Part shown: piece by piece, positions 17,116 to 24,658 of the stretch
Numbering within the stretch: the stretch's first letter is position 1
Layout: every line of letters starts with the position of its first letter
Origin: an uncultured Bacteroidota bacterium
GTDB taxonomy: Bacteria; Bacteroidota; Bacteroidia; Flavobacteriales; Flavobacteriaceae
Direction of reading: 5' to 3'
Length of the DNA: 64,000 nucleotides
Assembly (NCBI GenBank): GCA_902526165.1
Contig: CABZKA010000001.1
Coordinates: forward strand, 1 to 64,000
Position numbers and translations under genes: made by a program
The notes under the pieces: model-generated
Seen by the model: only the letters and a program-made list of their open reading frames with translations
Database searches by the model: none
Told to the model about the DNA's origin: nothing

Positions 17116-18051
17116 CTAGTTATTATAAGTTGAAATCATGTAATTTTCACAAGTTTCTCGATCTATTCCAATTTGTTTTTTTAATTCATCAATGTTCTGA
17201 AACTTTATTTCATTTCTTATGAATTTTAAAAATTCAATTTTAATTTTTTCACCATAAATATTTCCATCAAACTCAAAAATATTAACCTCAATTGTCCGAT
17301 CTTTATTACCAAAAGTTGGGTTATAACCAATATTCATCATTCCAAATTTTTGGATACTTTGTGTCTTACAACTAACAAAATAAACCCCATTTTTGGGAAT
17401 TATTTTGTACTTTTCATCAATATCGATGTTTGCGGTTGGATACCCAATTTCTTTGCCTCTTGATTTTCCTTTAATTATTGTACCACTTAGCGAGAAATTG
17501 TAGCCTAAGTATTGGTTACAAAGCCCTACTTTGCCTTGATCAATAGCATTACGAATTTTTGTTGAACTTATGTTAATTTGATTTATATCAAAAGCACCAA
17601 TTTCGGTAACGTCAAAACCGTACTTCTTTCCATAAGTCTTTAATTTATAAATACCAGCTTCCCTGTCTTTCCCAAATTTATGGTTGAATCCAACAATGAT
17701 TTCTTTTATTTTGCAATACTTTATTAGATGTCCAATAAATTCATCAGCGCTTAGATTTGAAAAGTCATTATTGAATTCTTGAATAATCAATTCATTAACC
17801 CCTAATTCATTTAAAATTTCTTTCTTCTCTTCAATTGTATTAATTAGTTTTAATTCATCAGATTTTGACAAAAAATTCCTTGGATGTGGAAAAAAAGTTA
17901 AAATACAGGATCTTAGTTTTTTACTATTTGCCGATTCAACCAATTTTTTAATAATTTTTTTATGTCCAAGATGAACCCCATCAAAAGTACCAATAGTCAA
18001 TATTGATGGAACATCCGAAGTTGAATTTTCTATATTATTTGTAGTAACCAA
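17116..18051 (-). CDS. ribF: Bifunctional riboflavin kinase / FMN adenylyltransferase
   Basis: 311 residues from a TTG start. The N-terminal FAD synthetase domain (about 15-165) has the nucleotidyltransferase signature TIGTFDGVHLGHKKII and the ISSTKIRNAI motif. The C-terminal riboflavin kinase domain (about 185-305) has GKSRGKEIGYPTANID and the MNIGYNPTFGN block. Together they turn riboflavin into FMN and FAD in the cytosol. The first codon follows the pth stop directly, with no spare base, so translation is probably coupled. Confidence 0.95.
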   Translation of the reverse strand: MVTTNNIENSTSDVPSILTIGTFDGVHLGHKKIIKKLVESANSKKLRSCILTFFPHPRNFLSKSDELKLINTIEEKKEILNELGVNELIIQEFNNDFSNLSADEFIGHLIKYCKIKEIIVGFNHKFGKDREAGIYKLKTYGKKYGFDVTEIGAFDINQINISSTKIRNAIDQGKVGLCNQYLGYNFSLSGTIIKGKSRGKEIGYPTANIDIDEKYKIIPKNGVYFVSCKTQSIQKFGMMNIGYNPTFGNKDRTIEVNIFEFDGNIYGEKIKIEFLKFIRNEIKFQNIDELKKQIGIDRETCENYMISTYNN

Positions 18052-18612
18052 TTAGTTGTATTTATTCATTGTATTCTCTGTGCCGTGTTTAATAATATGA
18101 AGTATCATTTCAGTATTTCTAGTTACTAGATTTTCTAATTGATTTTCTTCTACAGTCGACCATTTACCAAGTACATAATCAGTCTGTTTACCAGCTTTAA
18201 AATCATTTCCTATTCCAAATCGAAGTCTAATAAAATTATCTGTATTTATTTTTTCAATTATGCTTTTCAATCCATTATGCCCACCATCTTTTCCAGAGGG
18301 TCTAATTCTAGATTTGCCAAAATCCAAATTTAAATCATCAACTATCACAATTAGATTTGAGGATTCAATCTTTAGCTTATTTAGCCAGTATTTAATTGGA
18401 TTGCCGCTTAAGTTCATATAGGTGTTGGGCTTCAAGATGTGTATAGATTTTCCTGCATATTTAAACTTTCCAGTAAAACCATAACGACCTTCAAGCAGAT
18501 CTATATTTTTGGACTCACATAAGTAATTAATAATGTCAAAACCAACATTATGTCGAGTACCACTGTAGCTACTTTCTGGATTTCCAAGTCCTACAACAAG
18601 AAACTTACTCAT
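18052..18612 (-). CDS. pth: Peptidyl-tRNA hydrolase
   Basis: 186 residues starting at ATG 18612 (MSKFLVVGLGNPESSY); the track's longer form adds a basic 16-residue leader not expected in the family, so I trimmed it. Catalytic His lies in the SGTRHNVGFD motif; other family blocks are LKPNTYMNLSG, IVDDLNLDFG and KDGGHNGLKSI. It cleaves the ester between peptide and tRNA in drop-off products, recycling tRNA. It is preceded by rplY with a 95-base gap of AT-rich sequence that may hold a second promoter, and runs straight into ribF. Confidence 0.94.
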   Translation of the reverse strand: MSKFLVVGLGNPESSYSGTRHNVGFDIINYLCESKNIDLLEGRYGFTGKFKYAGKSIHILKPNTYMNLSGNPIKYWLNKLKIESSNLIVIVDDLNLDFGKSRIRPSGKDGGHNGLKSIIEKINTDNFIRLRFGIGNDFKAGKQTDYVLGKWSTVEENQLENLVTRNTEMILHIIKHGTENTMNKYN

Positions 18613-18707
18613 GTCAAATTCTTTTTTTTGATTAAAAAAAATTTTCAATAAATTCTTCACCTAAGCAAAAATATAAAAGCTTACGCCAAAAGAAAATAAA
18701 TGTAAGA

Positions 18708-19391
18708 TTAAGAATCCTCTTTTTTCTCCTCTTTAGTTTCATTTGAATCAGCAGACCCTTCTGCTTTAGATTCAGATTCTGTAGAACCTTCTTCACCTTC
18801 TTCACCCTCTTCTTCATCAGTCTCTGTTTCAAGTGACATGGATGCTCTTGACATTTTCACTTGACAAACAACCATGTTATCTGGATGAATAAATGAATAA
18901 TTTTCATCTTTTAAATCTTCTATGGTAATTTTATCATTTAGATTTAAGGTTGAAACATCTGCATTTATAAAATCAGGGAGATTTTTGGGAAGTGCTTTTA
19001 CAAAAAGTTTTCTCTTATTTTTTGATAAAATACCACCTTGTAAACGAACACCTGGTGAATTTCCTTCAAACTTGACGGGAATAATCATTTTCACCTCTTT
19101 ATCATCAAAGACTTGAAAAAAGTCAATATGAAGAATTTTTTCATTTACAGGGTGAAATTGAATATCCTGTATTATTGCATTAATTTTATTTCCATCCTCT
19201 AATTCAATAACTACTGTATGCGCATCAGGTGTGTACACTAGTTTTGAAAAACTTAATTCATCAGCTGAAAAGTGAATGGGTTTATCTCCTCCGTATACAA
19301 CGCAAGGAACCTTTCCAGCATTACGTAGAGCTTTGGTCGATGACTTCCCTACGATTTCTCTTTTAGATCCATTTATTGTTATTGATTTCAT
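18708..19391 (-). CDS. rplY: 50S ribosomal protein L25 / Ctc family, with long acidic tail
   Basis: 227 residues. Residues 1-95 are the 5S rRNA-binding L25 beta-barrel ([32 protein letters not shown]); residues about 96-185 are the TL5/Ctc C-terminal domain ([17 protein letters not shown]). The last about 40 residues are low-complexity and acidic ([17 protein letters not shown], ending KEEKKEDS), probably disordered. The two-domain form with an acidic tail is common in Bacteroidetes. It follows prs by 6 bases, the classic prs-rplY-pth order. Confidence 0.95.
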   Translation of the reverse strand: MKSITINGSKREIVGKSSTKALRNAGKVPCVVYGGDKPIHFSADELSFSKLVYTPDAHTVVIELEDGNKINAIIQDIQFHPVNEKILHIDFFQVFDDKEVKMIIPVKFEGNSPGVRLQGGILSKNKRKLFVKALPKNLPDFINADVSTLNLNDKITIEDLKDENYSFIHPDNMVVCQVKMSRASMSLETETDEEEGEEGEEGSTESESKAEGSADSNETKEEKKEDS

Positions 19392-19397
19392 TGTGAT

Positions 19398-20339
19398 TTA
19401 TTTTATAAAAAATGAGTTTATTGATTGATTATTATTGACATTTTGCATAACATCAGCAAATAATTTAGAACATGTCAATACTTTAATTTTTTTTGATTCC
19501 TTTTTCTGAGGAATTGAATCAGTTATAATTAATTCTTTGAGCTTGGATTTTTCTATTTTTTCATAAGCATCTCCTGAAAGAAGTGCATGAGTTGCAATGG
19601 CTCTTACAGATTTAGCTCCTCTTTCAACCATTAAGTCTGCAGCTTTTGTCAAGGTCCCTGCAGTATCAACCATATCATCTACAATTATTACATTTTTATC
19701 AGTTACATCACCGATGAGTTCCATATGTGAAATTACATTGGCCTTTTTTCTTTGTTTGTAACAGATAACTACATTGCTTTCTAAAAATCTAGAATAAGCA
19801 TAAGCCCTCTTTGAACCTCCCATATCAGGTGAAGCTATTGTTAGTTCGTCTAATTTTAAAGATTCAATGTAAGGGATAAAAATTGTAGAAGCATATAAAT
19901 GATCAACAGGCTTTTCAAAAAAGCCTTGAATTTGATCAGCATGTAAATCCATTGTAATTATTCGGGTAGCACCAGAGGCTACCAACAAATTTGCAACCAA
20001 TTTAGCTCCTATTGGCACCCTTGGTTTATCCTTTCTATCTTGTCTTGCCCAACCAAAATATGGCATAACTGCGGTTATGTGTCTTGCAGATGATCTCTTG
20101 GCAGCGTCTATCATTAGTAGCATCTCCATTAAATTATCAGTGCTGGGATGCGTTGACCCTATTATAAATATACGAGCTCCTCTTACAGACTCTTCAAATG
20201 AAGGTTGGTATTCACCATCACTGTAGTGAGAAAAATTAACTTTTCCTAAAGATGTACCATAACCAGAAGCAATTTTTGAAGCTAAATATGTACTTTGAGT
20301 ACAAGAAAAAATTTTTGCTATGGGACTTTGAATTGCCAT
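19398..20339 (-). CDS. prs: Ribose-phosphate pyrophosphokinase
   Basis: About 313 residues from ATG 20339 (MAIQSPIAKIFSC); the track uses a TTG five codons upstream. Makes PRPP from ribose-5-phosphate and ATP for nucleotide, histidine and tryptophan synthesis. Landmarks: SDGEYQPSFEESVRG, ATP-site region PYFGWARQDRKDKPR, TMDLHADQIQGFF, and the PRPP loop VIIVDDMVDTAGTL. Length matches the family. First gene of an eight-gene minus-strand block reaching 12772; it diverges from tRNA-Leu. Confidence 0.96.
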   Translation of the reverse strand: MAIQSPIAKIFSCTQSTYLASKIASGYGTSLGKVNFSHYSDGEYQPSFEESVRGARIFIIGSTHPSTDNLMEMLLMIDAAKRSSARHITAVMPYFGWARQDRKDKPRVPIGAKLVANLLVASGATRIITMDLHADQIQGFFEKPVDHLYASTIFIPYIESLKLDELTIASPDMGGSKRAYAYSRFLESNVVICYKQRKKANVISHMELIGDVTDKNVIIVDDMVDTAGTLTKAADLMVERGAKSVRAIATHALLSGDAYEKIEKSKLKELIITDSIPQKKESKKIKVLTCSKLFADVMQNVNNNQSINSFFIK

Positions 20340-20400
20340 TTTTTTGGGGGTCAAATTTAATAATTATTTGATATAAAGTGCTAGAAATTAAAAGTTTTTA

Positions 20401-20408
20401 TAAATTTG
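20401..20408 (+). promoter_or_regulatory. Candidate -7 promoter box for tRNA-Leu
   Basis: TAAATTTG matches TAnnTTTG exactly and ends 8 bases before the tRNA, so transcription would begin almost at the mature 5' end. No clear TTG is present at -33. Confidence 0.45.
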
Positions 20409-20416
20409 GCAACCCT

Positions 20417-20500
20417 GCTTCGGTGGCGGAATTGGTAGACGCGCTGGATTCAAAATCCAGTTCTGGCAACAGAGTGTGGGTTCGATTCCCACCCGAAGTA
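20417..20500 (+). tRNA. tRNA-Leu (anticodon CAA)
   Basis: A class II tRNA of 84 bases. Acceptor GCTTCGG pairs with CCGAAGT (one G-U), D arm with GGTAGAC, anticodon stem CTGGA/TCCAG around TTCAAAA giving anticodon CAA, a long variable arm TCTG-GCAA-CAGA, and T arm GTGGG-TTCGATT-CCCAC. The 3' CCA is not encoded. Reads UUG codons. It lies between divergent prs and the polysaccharide locus. Confidence 0.95.
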
Positions 20501-20527
20501 CAAATATTAAGTTAATATCCTATTAGT

Positions 20528-20535
20528 TATATTTG
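20528..20535 (+). promoter_or_regulatory. Candidate -7 promoter box before the aminotransferase
   Basis: TATATTTG fits TAnnTTTG, 30 bases upstream of the ATG at 20566, giving a leader of about 24 bases. It could drive the first gene of the long plus-strand run. No TTG is seen at -33. Confidence 0.4.
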
Positions 20536-20565
20536 CTTTAGAAAATTAGTTACTACAATTTCTGT

Positions 20566-21699
20566 ATGAGTAATATACAAATGGTTGACTTAAAAAGTCA
20601 ATATTTAAAAATAAAGGCCCAAATTGATAAAGAGGTTTTAGATACAATTTCATCTACTAAATACATTAATGGCCCAAAAGTACATGAGTTTTCATCAAAT
20701 CTTTCTAAATACTTACGTTGTAAACATGTAATCCCATGCGCGAATGGAACAGATGCATTACAAATTGCTTTAATGTCCTGTAATTTAAAAGTTGGTGATG
20801 AGGTTATTTGCCCATCTTTTACATATGTTGCTACAGCAGAGGTAGTTGCTTTGTTAGGACTCAAACCAGTAATGGCAGATGTAGATAAAAACACCTTTAA
20901 TATGCGTGTTGATCACATTGAACCTTTAATCACTAAAAGAACTAAAGCCATTGTTCCAGTACACTTGTTTGGTCAATCTGCAAACATGGAAGAGATTTTA
21001 ATTTTAGCTAAAAAGCATGATTTATTTGTTATTGAGGATAATGCTCAAGCAATTGGTGCTAATTATAAATTTTCAAATGGTGAAATTAAAAAGACAGGCA
21101 CCATTGGTCACATTGGGACAACATCTTTCTTTCCATCAAAAAACTTAGGTTGCTATGGAGATGGTGGGGCTATGTTTACAAATGATGATAATCTTGCAGA
21201 AAATATGAAAATGATTGCAAATCATGGTCAAAATAAGAGATATTATCACAAAGTTACAGGCTGTAATTCTAGGCTTGATTCTATCCAGGCTGCAATACTA
21301 AATGTGAAATTAAAATACTTAGATGAGTACAATTCAAACCGGGAAAAAATGGCAAAAACTTATGATATTGGTTTTGATGATATAGAACATTTAAGCATTC
21401 CTTTTAGATCACCAAACTCAACTCATATATTTCATCAATATACATTAAAAACATCTGCTAAACACAGAGATAAATTGATAAAATATCTTTCTGAAAAAGA
21501 AATTCCTGCAATGATTTATTATCCCGTTCCGCTATACAGGCAAGAAGCATTTTCAAGTTATGTCCCTGAAAATTATTCCATTGAAAATATTGAAAAATTA
21601 TGTAGTTCTGTTTTTTCACTTCCAATACACTCTGAAAAGGAAAATTCTCAACAGGATAAGATAATTGAAGCGGTAAGATCTTTTTTTAATTCAATCTAA
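20566..21699 (+). CDS. DegT/DnrJ/EryC1 family PLP sugar aminotransferase
   Basis: 377 residues, fold-type I PLP enzyme. The internal aldimine Lys is in SFFPSKNLGCYGDGG and the PLP-ring Asp/His region is IEDNAQAIGANY. Members transfer an amino group from glutamate to a keto-sugar nucleotide. Close flavobacterial relatives sit at the edge of O-antigen/EPS loci and resemble WlbE/WbpE enzymes for 3-keto-HexNAcA, but the substrate cannot be fixed by reading. First gene of the plus-strand polysaccharide run; the next gene starts 1 base after its stop. Confidence 0.85.
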   Translation: MSNIQMVDLKSQYLKIKAQIDKEVLDTISSTKYINGPKVHEFSSNLSKYLRCKHVIPCANGTDALQIALMSCNLKVGDEVICPSFTYVATAEVVALLGLKPVMADVDKNTFNMRVDHIEPLITKRTKAIVPVHLFGQSANMEEILILAKKHDLFVIEDNAQAIGANYKFSNGEIKKTGTIGHIGTTSFFPSKNLGCYGDGGAMFTNDDNLAENMKMIANHGQNKRYYHKVTGCNSRLDSIQAAILNVKLKYLDEYNSNREKMAKTYDIGFDDIEHLSIPFRSPNSTHIFHQYTLKTSAKHRDKLIKYLSEKEIPAMIYYPVPLYRQEAFSSYVPENYSIENIEKLCSSVFSLPIHSEKENSQQDKIIEAVRSFFNSI

Positions 21700-21700
21700 G

Positions 21701-22321
21701 TTGAGAAAATTTAAAAAATACGGTTTTGTTTTTTCGTTTTTATTACTTGCACTGAAAGTGTACCCCCAGTTAGAGGCTAAAGTAAATGTTTTGACATCAT
21801 TGGGTTTGATACCAAATGTTGGAATTGAGATACAAGTCGGTGAAAAAAACAGCATTCAACTAGATGTATTAGCCTCCTTCTGGAATAAATTAAACAATTC
21901 AAAAACACCACTACACATTAACCAGACATTTTTAGAATATAGGTTTTATAAAAAAAATGATTTAGCAGGGTTATTTATTGCTCCTCATCTCGGGTATGGG
22001 ATGTTTACATTAAAGAAACCTGAGTTTGCAATTATATACGATTTTTATGATGGTTCTGGATATGACAATAACACTTATCAGTCTGGAAGAGTTGCATTTT
22101 ATGGTTTAACTTTTGGCTTCAAAAAAAGAATTAACTCTAGACTTTCAATTGAAGCTTTTATTGGTGGCGGATATTCAATGGCCAATTATAAATTATATAG
22201 AGAAGATATAAGAATTGATTATCGCGACAATTGGAGAACATTTAATAGAAGTGGCGAATTAGTTGCATACCGCGGAGGTATCATGCTAAATTATAATTTT
22301 AAACCCTACAAATTAAAATAA
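21701..22321 (+). CDS. DUF3575-like outer-membrane beta-barrel protein
   Basis: 206 residues from a TTG start, with a signal peptide (VFSFLLLALKVYPQ, cleavage probably after the Pro-Gln region). The mature part has alternating hydrophobic strands and aromatic girdle residues (LDVLASFWNKL, APHLGYGMFTLK, IEAFIGGGYSMANY) and ends in a strand with terminal aromatic (GIMLNYNF). The pattern matches DUF3575 barrels common in Bacteroidetes near envelope genes. Function unknown. It is coupled to the aminotransferase upstream and followed by a short regulatory gap. Confidence 0.65.
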   Translation: MRKFKKYGFVFSFLLLALKVYPQLEAKVNVLTSLGLIPNVGIEIQVGEKNSIQLDVLASFWNKLNNSKTPLHINQTFLEYRFYKKNDLAGLFIAPHLGYGMFTLKKPEFAIIYDFYDGSGYDNNTYQSGRVAFYGLTFGFKKRINSRLSIEAFIGGGYSMANYKLYREDIRIDYRDNWRTFNRSGELVAYRGGIMLNYNFKPYKLK

Positions 22322-22328
22322 TTTATCA

Positions 22329-22371
22329 AGTACTATTATTACTCAAATTATTTAGTACTTTTATTACTTGA
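22329..22371 (+). repeat. Two 18-bp direct repeats forming a candidate operator
   Basis: AGTACTATTATTACTCAA at 22329 and AGTACTTTTATTACTTGA at 22354 match at 15 of 18 positions and start 25 bases apart. Their outer edges also form an inverted pair TATCAAGTA (22324-22332) and TACTTGATA (22365-22373), the second reaching the regulator's ATG. Placement directly in front of the winged-helix gene suggests autoregulation or a regulated promoter for regulator and UpxY. Confidence 0.55.
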
Positions 22372-22372
22372 T

Positions 22373-22876
22373 ATGTTAGAGGCATTGATTACATCAAAAA
22401 CACGCATAAGAATGCTCATTAAGTTTTTTATTGGACCTTCAAACAAAGGCTACTTAAACGGTTTGGCCTCAGAATTTAACGAGTCGACAAACTCGATTAG
22501 AAAAGAATTAAATAATTTATCAGATTCCGGATATTTAAAAAAGAAAAAATTAAATAATAAAATTATTTACAAAGCGAATAAGATTAACCCCATGTTCAAA
22601 ATTCTTCAAAAAATTGTTAGACAACATTTGGGTATTGAAGAGATTGTTGCAACAATTATTTCTAAAATTGGGGATGTTCATGAAATTAATCTTGTTGGAG
22701 ATTACGCTAAAGGAAAGGATTCAGGACTCATAAATATTGTGATAACTGGAAAAGAAATTGATAGAAAATATCTTGATAATCTAAAAGTAAAGCTTAAGAA
22801 CAAAATAGAAAGAGATGTGGAAATTCAGTTAAATGCAAAAATATCAAAGAAATGTATTCTCTTGTATAAAAAATAA
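22373..22876 (+). CDS. Winged-helix regulator with degenerate nucleotidyltransferase-like domain
   Basis: 167 residues. Residues about 1-75 read as a winged helix (LASEFNESTNSIRKELNNL as recognition region, then a KKKKLNNKIIYKAN wing). Residues about 90-165 look like a minimal nucleotidyltransferase fold: GDYAKGKDSGLINIVITG occupies the place of the GSxxxG...DxD motif, but the catalytic Asp pair is missing, so it is probably a ligand-binding or structural remnant. Related ArsR-like genes precede UpxY in flavobacterial polysaccharide loci. It ends 4 bases before the proposed UpxY start, and paired repeats lie before its own ATG. Confidence 0.7.
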   Translation: MLEALITSKTRIRMLIKFFIGPSNKGYLNGLASEFNESTNSIRKELNNLSDSGYLKKKKLNNKIIYKANKINPMFKILQKIVRQHLGIEEIVATIISKIGDVHEINLVGDYAKGKDSGLINIVITGKEIDRKYLDNLKVKLKNKIERDVEIQLNAKISKKCILLYKK

Positions 22877-22880
22877 AACT

Positions 22881-23324
22881 GTGAATTGGCACGTTATATA
22901 CACTAAACATCGTCATGAAAAAAAAGTTGAACAAGACTTGATTTCTTTGGGAATTCAAGCATATTGTCCAACAAGAATTAAGTACAGATTTTGGTCTGAC
23001 AGAGTAAAGAAAGTAAATGTTCCTGTTTTACCATCAATGGTTTTAGTTAGAGTTGACGAAAAAAGTTTAAATTCTGTCTTTTATTCTAAGGGTGTAATCG
23101 GGTATATGTTTTGGCTAGGAAAAAGAGCAGTTGTAAGAGACCAAGAGGTTAAAGAGCTAAAGAAATCTTTATCAAATTATTATCTATCAAAACATGATGT
23201 AGGATCAAAAATAGGTGTCTCATCATTTGGAAATAATATTGGTACTATTGAAAAAAAATCAAAAAATAAAATCTGGGTTAGCTTAGAAAACCTAGCTTAC
23301 AAATTAAAACTGGAAACAGTTTAG
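22881..23324 (+). CDS. UpxY/RfaH-like NusG paralog, locus-specific antiterminator
   Basis: 147 residues from GTG 22881 (VNWHVIYTKHRHEKKVEQDL); the track's start at 22833 would overlap the previous gene by 44 bases and add a non-family leader, so I use the GTG. The NusG N-terminal domain is residues about 1-95 (YTKHRHEKKV; VPVLPSMVLVRVD; GVIGYMFWLGK) and a KOW-like domain follows (about 100-147). In Bacteroides, UpxY proteins bind RNA polymerase at the 5' end of their own capsule operon and prevent early termination. Position at the head of a 30-gene locus supports the same role. Confidence 0.85.
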   Translation: MNWHVIYTKHRHEKKVEQDLISLGIQAYCPTRIKYRFWSDRVKKVNVPVLPSMVLVRVDEKSLNSVFYSKGVIGYMFWLGKRAVVRDQEVKELKKSLSNYYLSKHDVGSKIGVSSFGNNIGTIEKKSKNKIWVSLENLAYKLKLETV

Positions 23325-23359
23325 TTGATAAAATAAATTATAGAAATATGTATTTTACA

Positions 23360-23372
23360 ATGTAACTTACAT
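23360..23372. promoter_or_regulatory. Palindrome upstream of metK
   Basis: ATGTAACTTACAT has perfect 6-bp arms around one central base, 17 bases before the metK ATG in the only gap between upxY and metK. It shares the ATGTAAC half-site with the palindrome between mfd and the GNAT gene. A role as operator or UpxY-related pause element is possible, neither is shown. Confidence 0.35.
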
Positions 23373-23389
23373 CAGCGGAGCTATTAATT

Positions 23390-24658
23390 ATGTCATATAT
23401 TTTTTCGTCAGAATCAGTCAGTGAAGGTCATCCAGATAAAATTGCAGATCAAATAAGTGACGCAATACTAGATGCCTTTTTAGCATTTGATAAAAACTCA
23501 AAAGTAGCTTGCGAGGTAATGGTTACAACTGGTCAGGTAATTATCTCAGGCGAGGTTAATTCAAAAGCATATGTTGATATTCAAAAAGTTGTTAGGGAAC
23601 AAATTAAAAAAATCGGTTATGATAATAGTGATTTAAAATTTGACTATAAATCATGTGGTATTTTAACATATATAAACGAACAATCACCTGACATTGCAAT
23701 GGGAGTTGAATCAAAGAATCCAAAACTTCAGGGCGCAGGTGACCAAGGTATTATGTTTGGCTATGCAAACAATGAGACGGATGAATATATTCCAATGACC
23801 CTAGATTTATCTCACAAAATATTAATTGAATTGGCTGCAATAAGAAAATCCAGAAATGAGATGAAATATCTGAGACCGGACTCGAAATGTCAAGTTACAA
23901 TTCAGTACGATAATAAAAACAGACCAGAAAAAATAATATCAATTGTATTGTCTACCCAGCATGATGAATTTGACTCTGATAAAATAATGCATGAAAAGAT
24001 AGAAGACGATATTAAAAGTATTTTAATTCCTAAAATAAAAAAAATAAATTCATCTTACCGAAGACTTTTATCAGATGTTAACATAAAATATTTTATTAAT
24101 CCTACTGGAAAGTTTGTCATAGGCGGACCTTACGGTGATACTGGCCTTACGGGGAGAAAAATTATTGTTGATACATATGGAGGTAGAGGGAGTCATGGTG
24201 GAGGTGCCTTCTCAGGTAAGGATTCAAGCAAAGTTGACAGGAGTGCTGCGTATGCTGCAAGGCATTTAGCAAAAAATATTGTGGCATCTGAAATTGCAGA
24301 TGAATGTTTAATTCAATTAAGTTATGCAATTGGTAAGCCTGATCCGTTAGCATTATACGTAAATACTTATGGTACTAGTAAGTTATCAATTTCTGATAGT
24401 AAAATTTCATCAATTTTACTATCAGAAATTGATTTAACACCTTTTGGTATAATTAGAAGGTTAAAATTAACACATCCTATTTATTCTGAAACTGCATCAT
24501 ACGGACACTTTGGGAGAACATCCAAACAAACCTTCAAAGATTTTTCTTTTATCGATAAAAAAATGAATAAAATAAATGTTGAATTATTCACATGGGAAAA
24601 GTTAGATTATGTAGATTTGCTTTCTAAAATTTTTAAAGATTTTTATAATGAAAAATAA
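23390..24658 (+). CDS. metK: S-adenosylmethionine synthetase
   Basis: 422 residues, full-length. Makes SAM from methionine and ATP in the cytosol. Landmarks: [30 protein letters not shown], the phosphate loop [19 protein letters not shown] and [20 protein letters not shown]. Colinear with other bacterial MetK, with no insertion. Its coding sequence carries a 21-bp perfect inverted repeat near codon 333. It overlaps ahcY by 11 bases. Odd context: a core one-carbon gene lying right after the polysaccharide antiterminator. No SAM riboswitch seen upstream. Confidence 0.96.
   Translation: MSYIFSSESVSEGHPDKIADQISDAILDAFLAFDKNSKVACEVMVTTGQVIISGEVNSKAYVDIQKVVREQIKKIGYDNSDLKFDYKSCGILTYINEQSPDIAMGVESKNPKLQGAGDQGIMFGYANNETDEYIPMTLDLSHKILIELAAIRKSRNEMKYLRPDSKCQVTIQYDNKNRPEKIISIVLSTQHDEFDSDKIMHEKIEDDIKSILIPKIKKINSSYRRLLSDVNIKYFINPTGKFVIGGPYGDTGLTGRKIIVDTYGGRGSHGGGAFSGKDSSKVDRSAAYAARHLAKNIVASEIADECLIQLSYAIGKPDPLALYVNTYGTSKLSISDSKISSILLSEIDLTPFGIIRRLKLTHPIYSETASYGHFGRTSKQTFKDFSFIDKKMNKINVELFTWEKLDYVDLLSKIFKDFYNEK
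24385..24433 (+). repeat. 21-bp perfect inverted repeat with 7-base loop inside metK
   Basis: The left arm at 24385-24405 (begins ATCAATTTCTGATAGTAA) is the exact reverse complement of the right arm at 24413-24433 (begins ATTTTACTATCAGAAATT); the loop is TTCATCA. It lies wholly in coding sequence, within the peptide [17 protein letters not shown]. No T-run follows, so it is not a standard terminator. Confidence 0.9.

Noticed and set aside
18632-18832. 66-residue minus-strand ORF over the rplY 3' end
   Set aside because: Out-of-frame reading of the acidic tail of L25; Lys-rich composition is a by-product of GAA/AAG codons.
22833-22880. Upstream start of the UpxY gene
   Set aside because: Adds a leader overlapping the regulator by 44 bases; family N-terminus begins at the GTG (NWHVIYTKHRHEK).
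23325-23389. SAM riboswitch upstream of metK
   Set aside because: The gap is only 65 bases, AT-rich, and lacks conserved SAM-I or SAM-II elements; only a small palindrome is visible.
24385-24433. Inverted repeat in metK as a transcription terminator
   Set aside because: No following T-run, and the reading frame continues through it for about 75 more codons.
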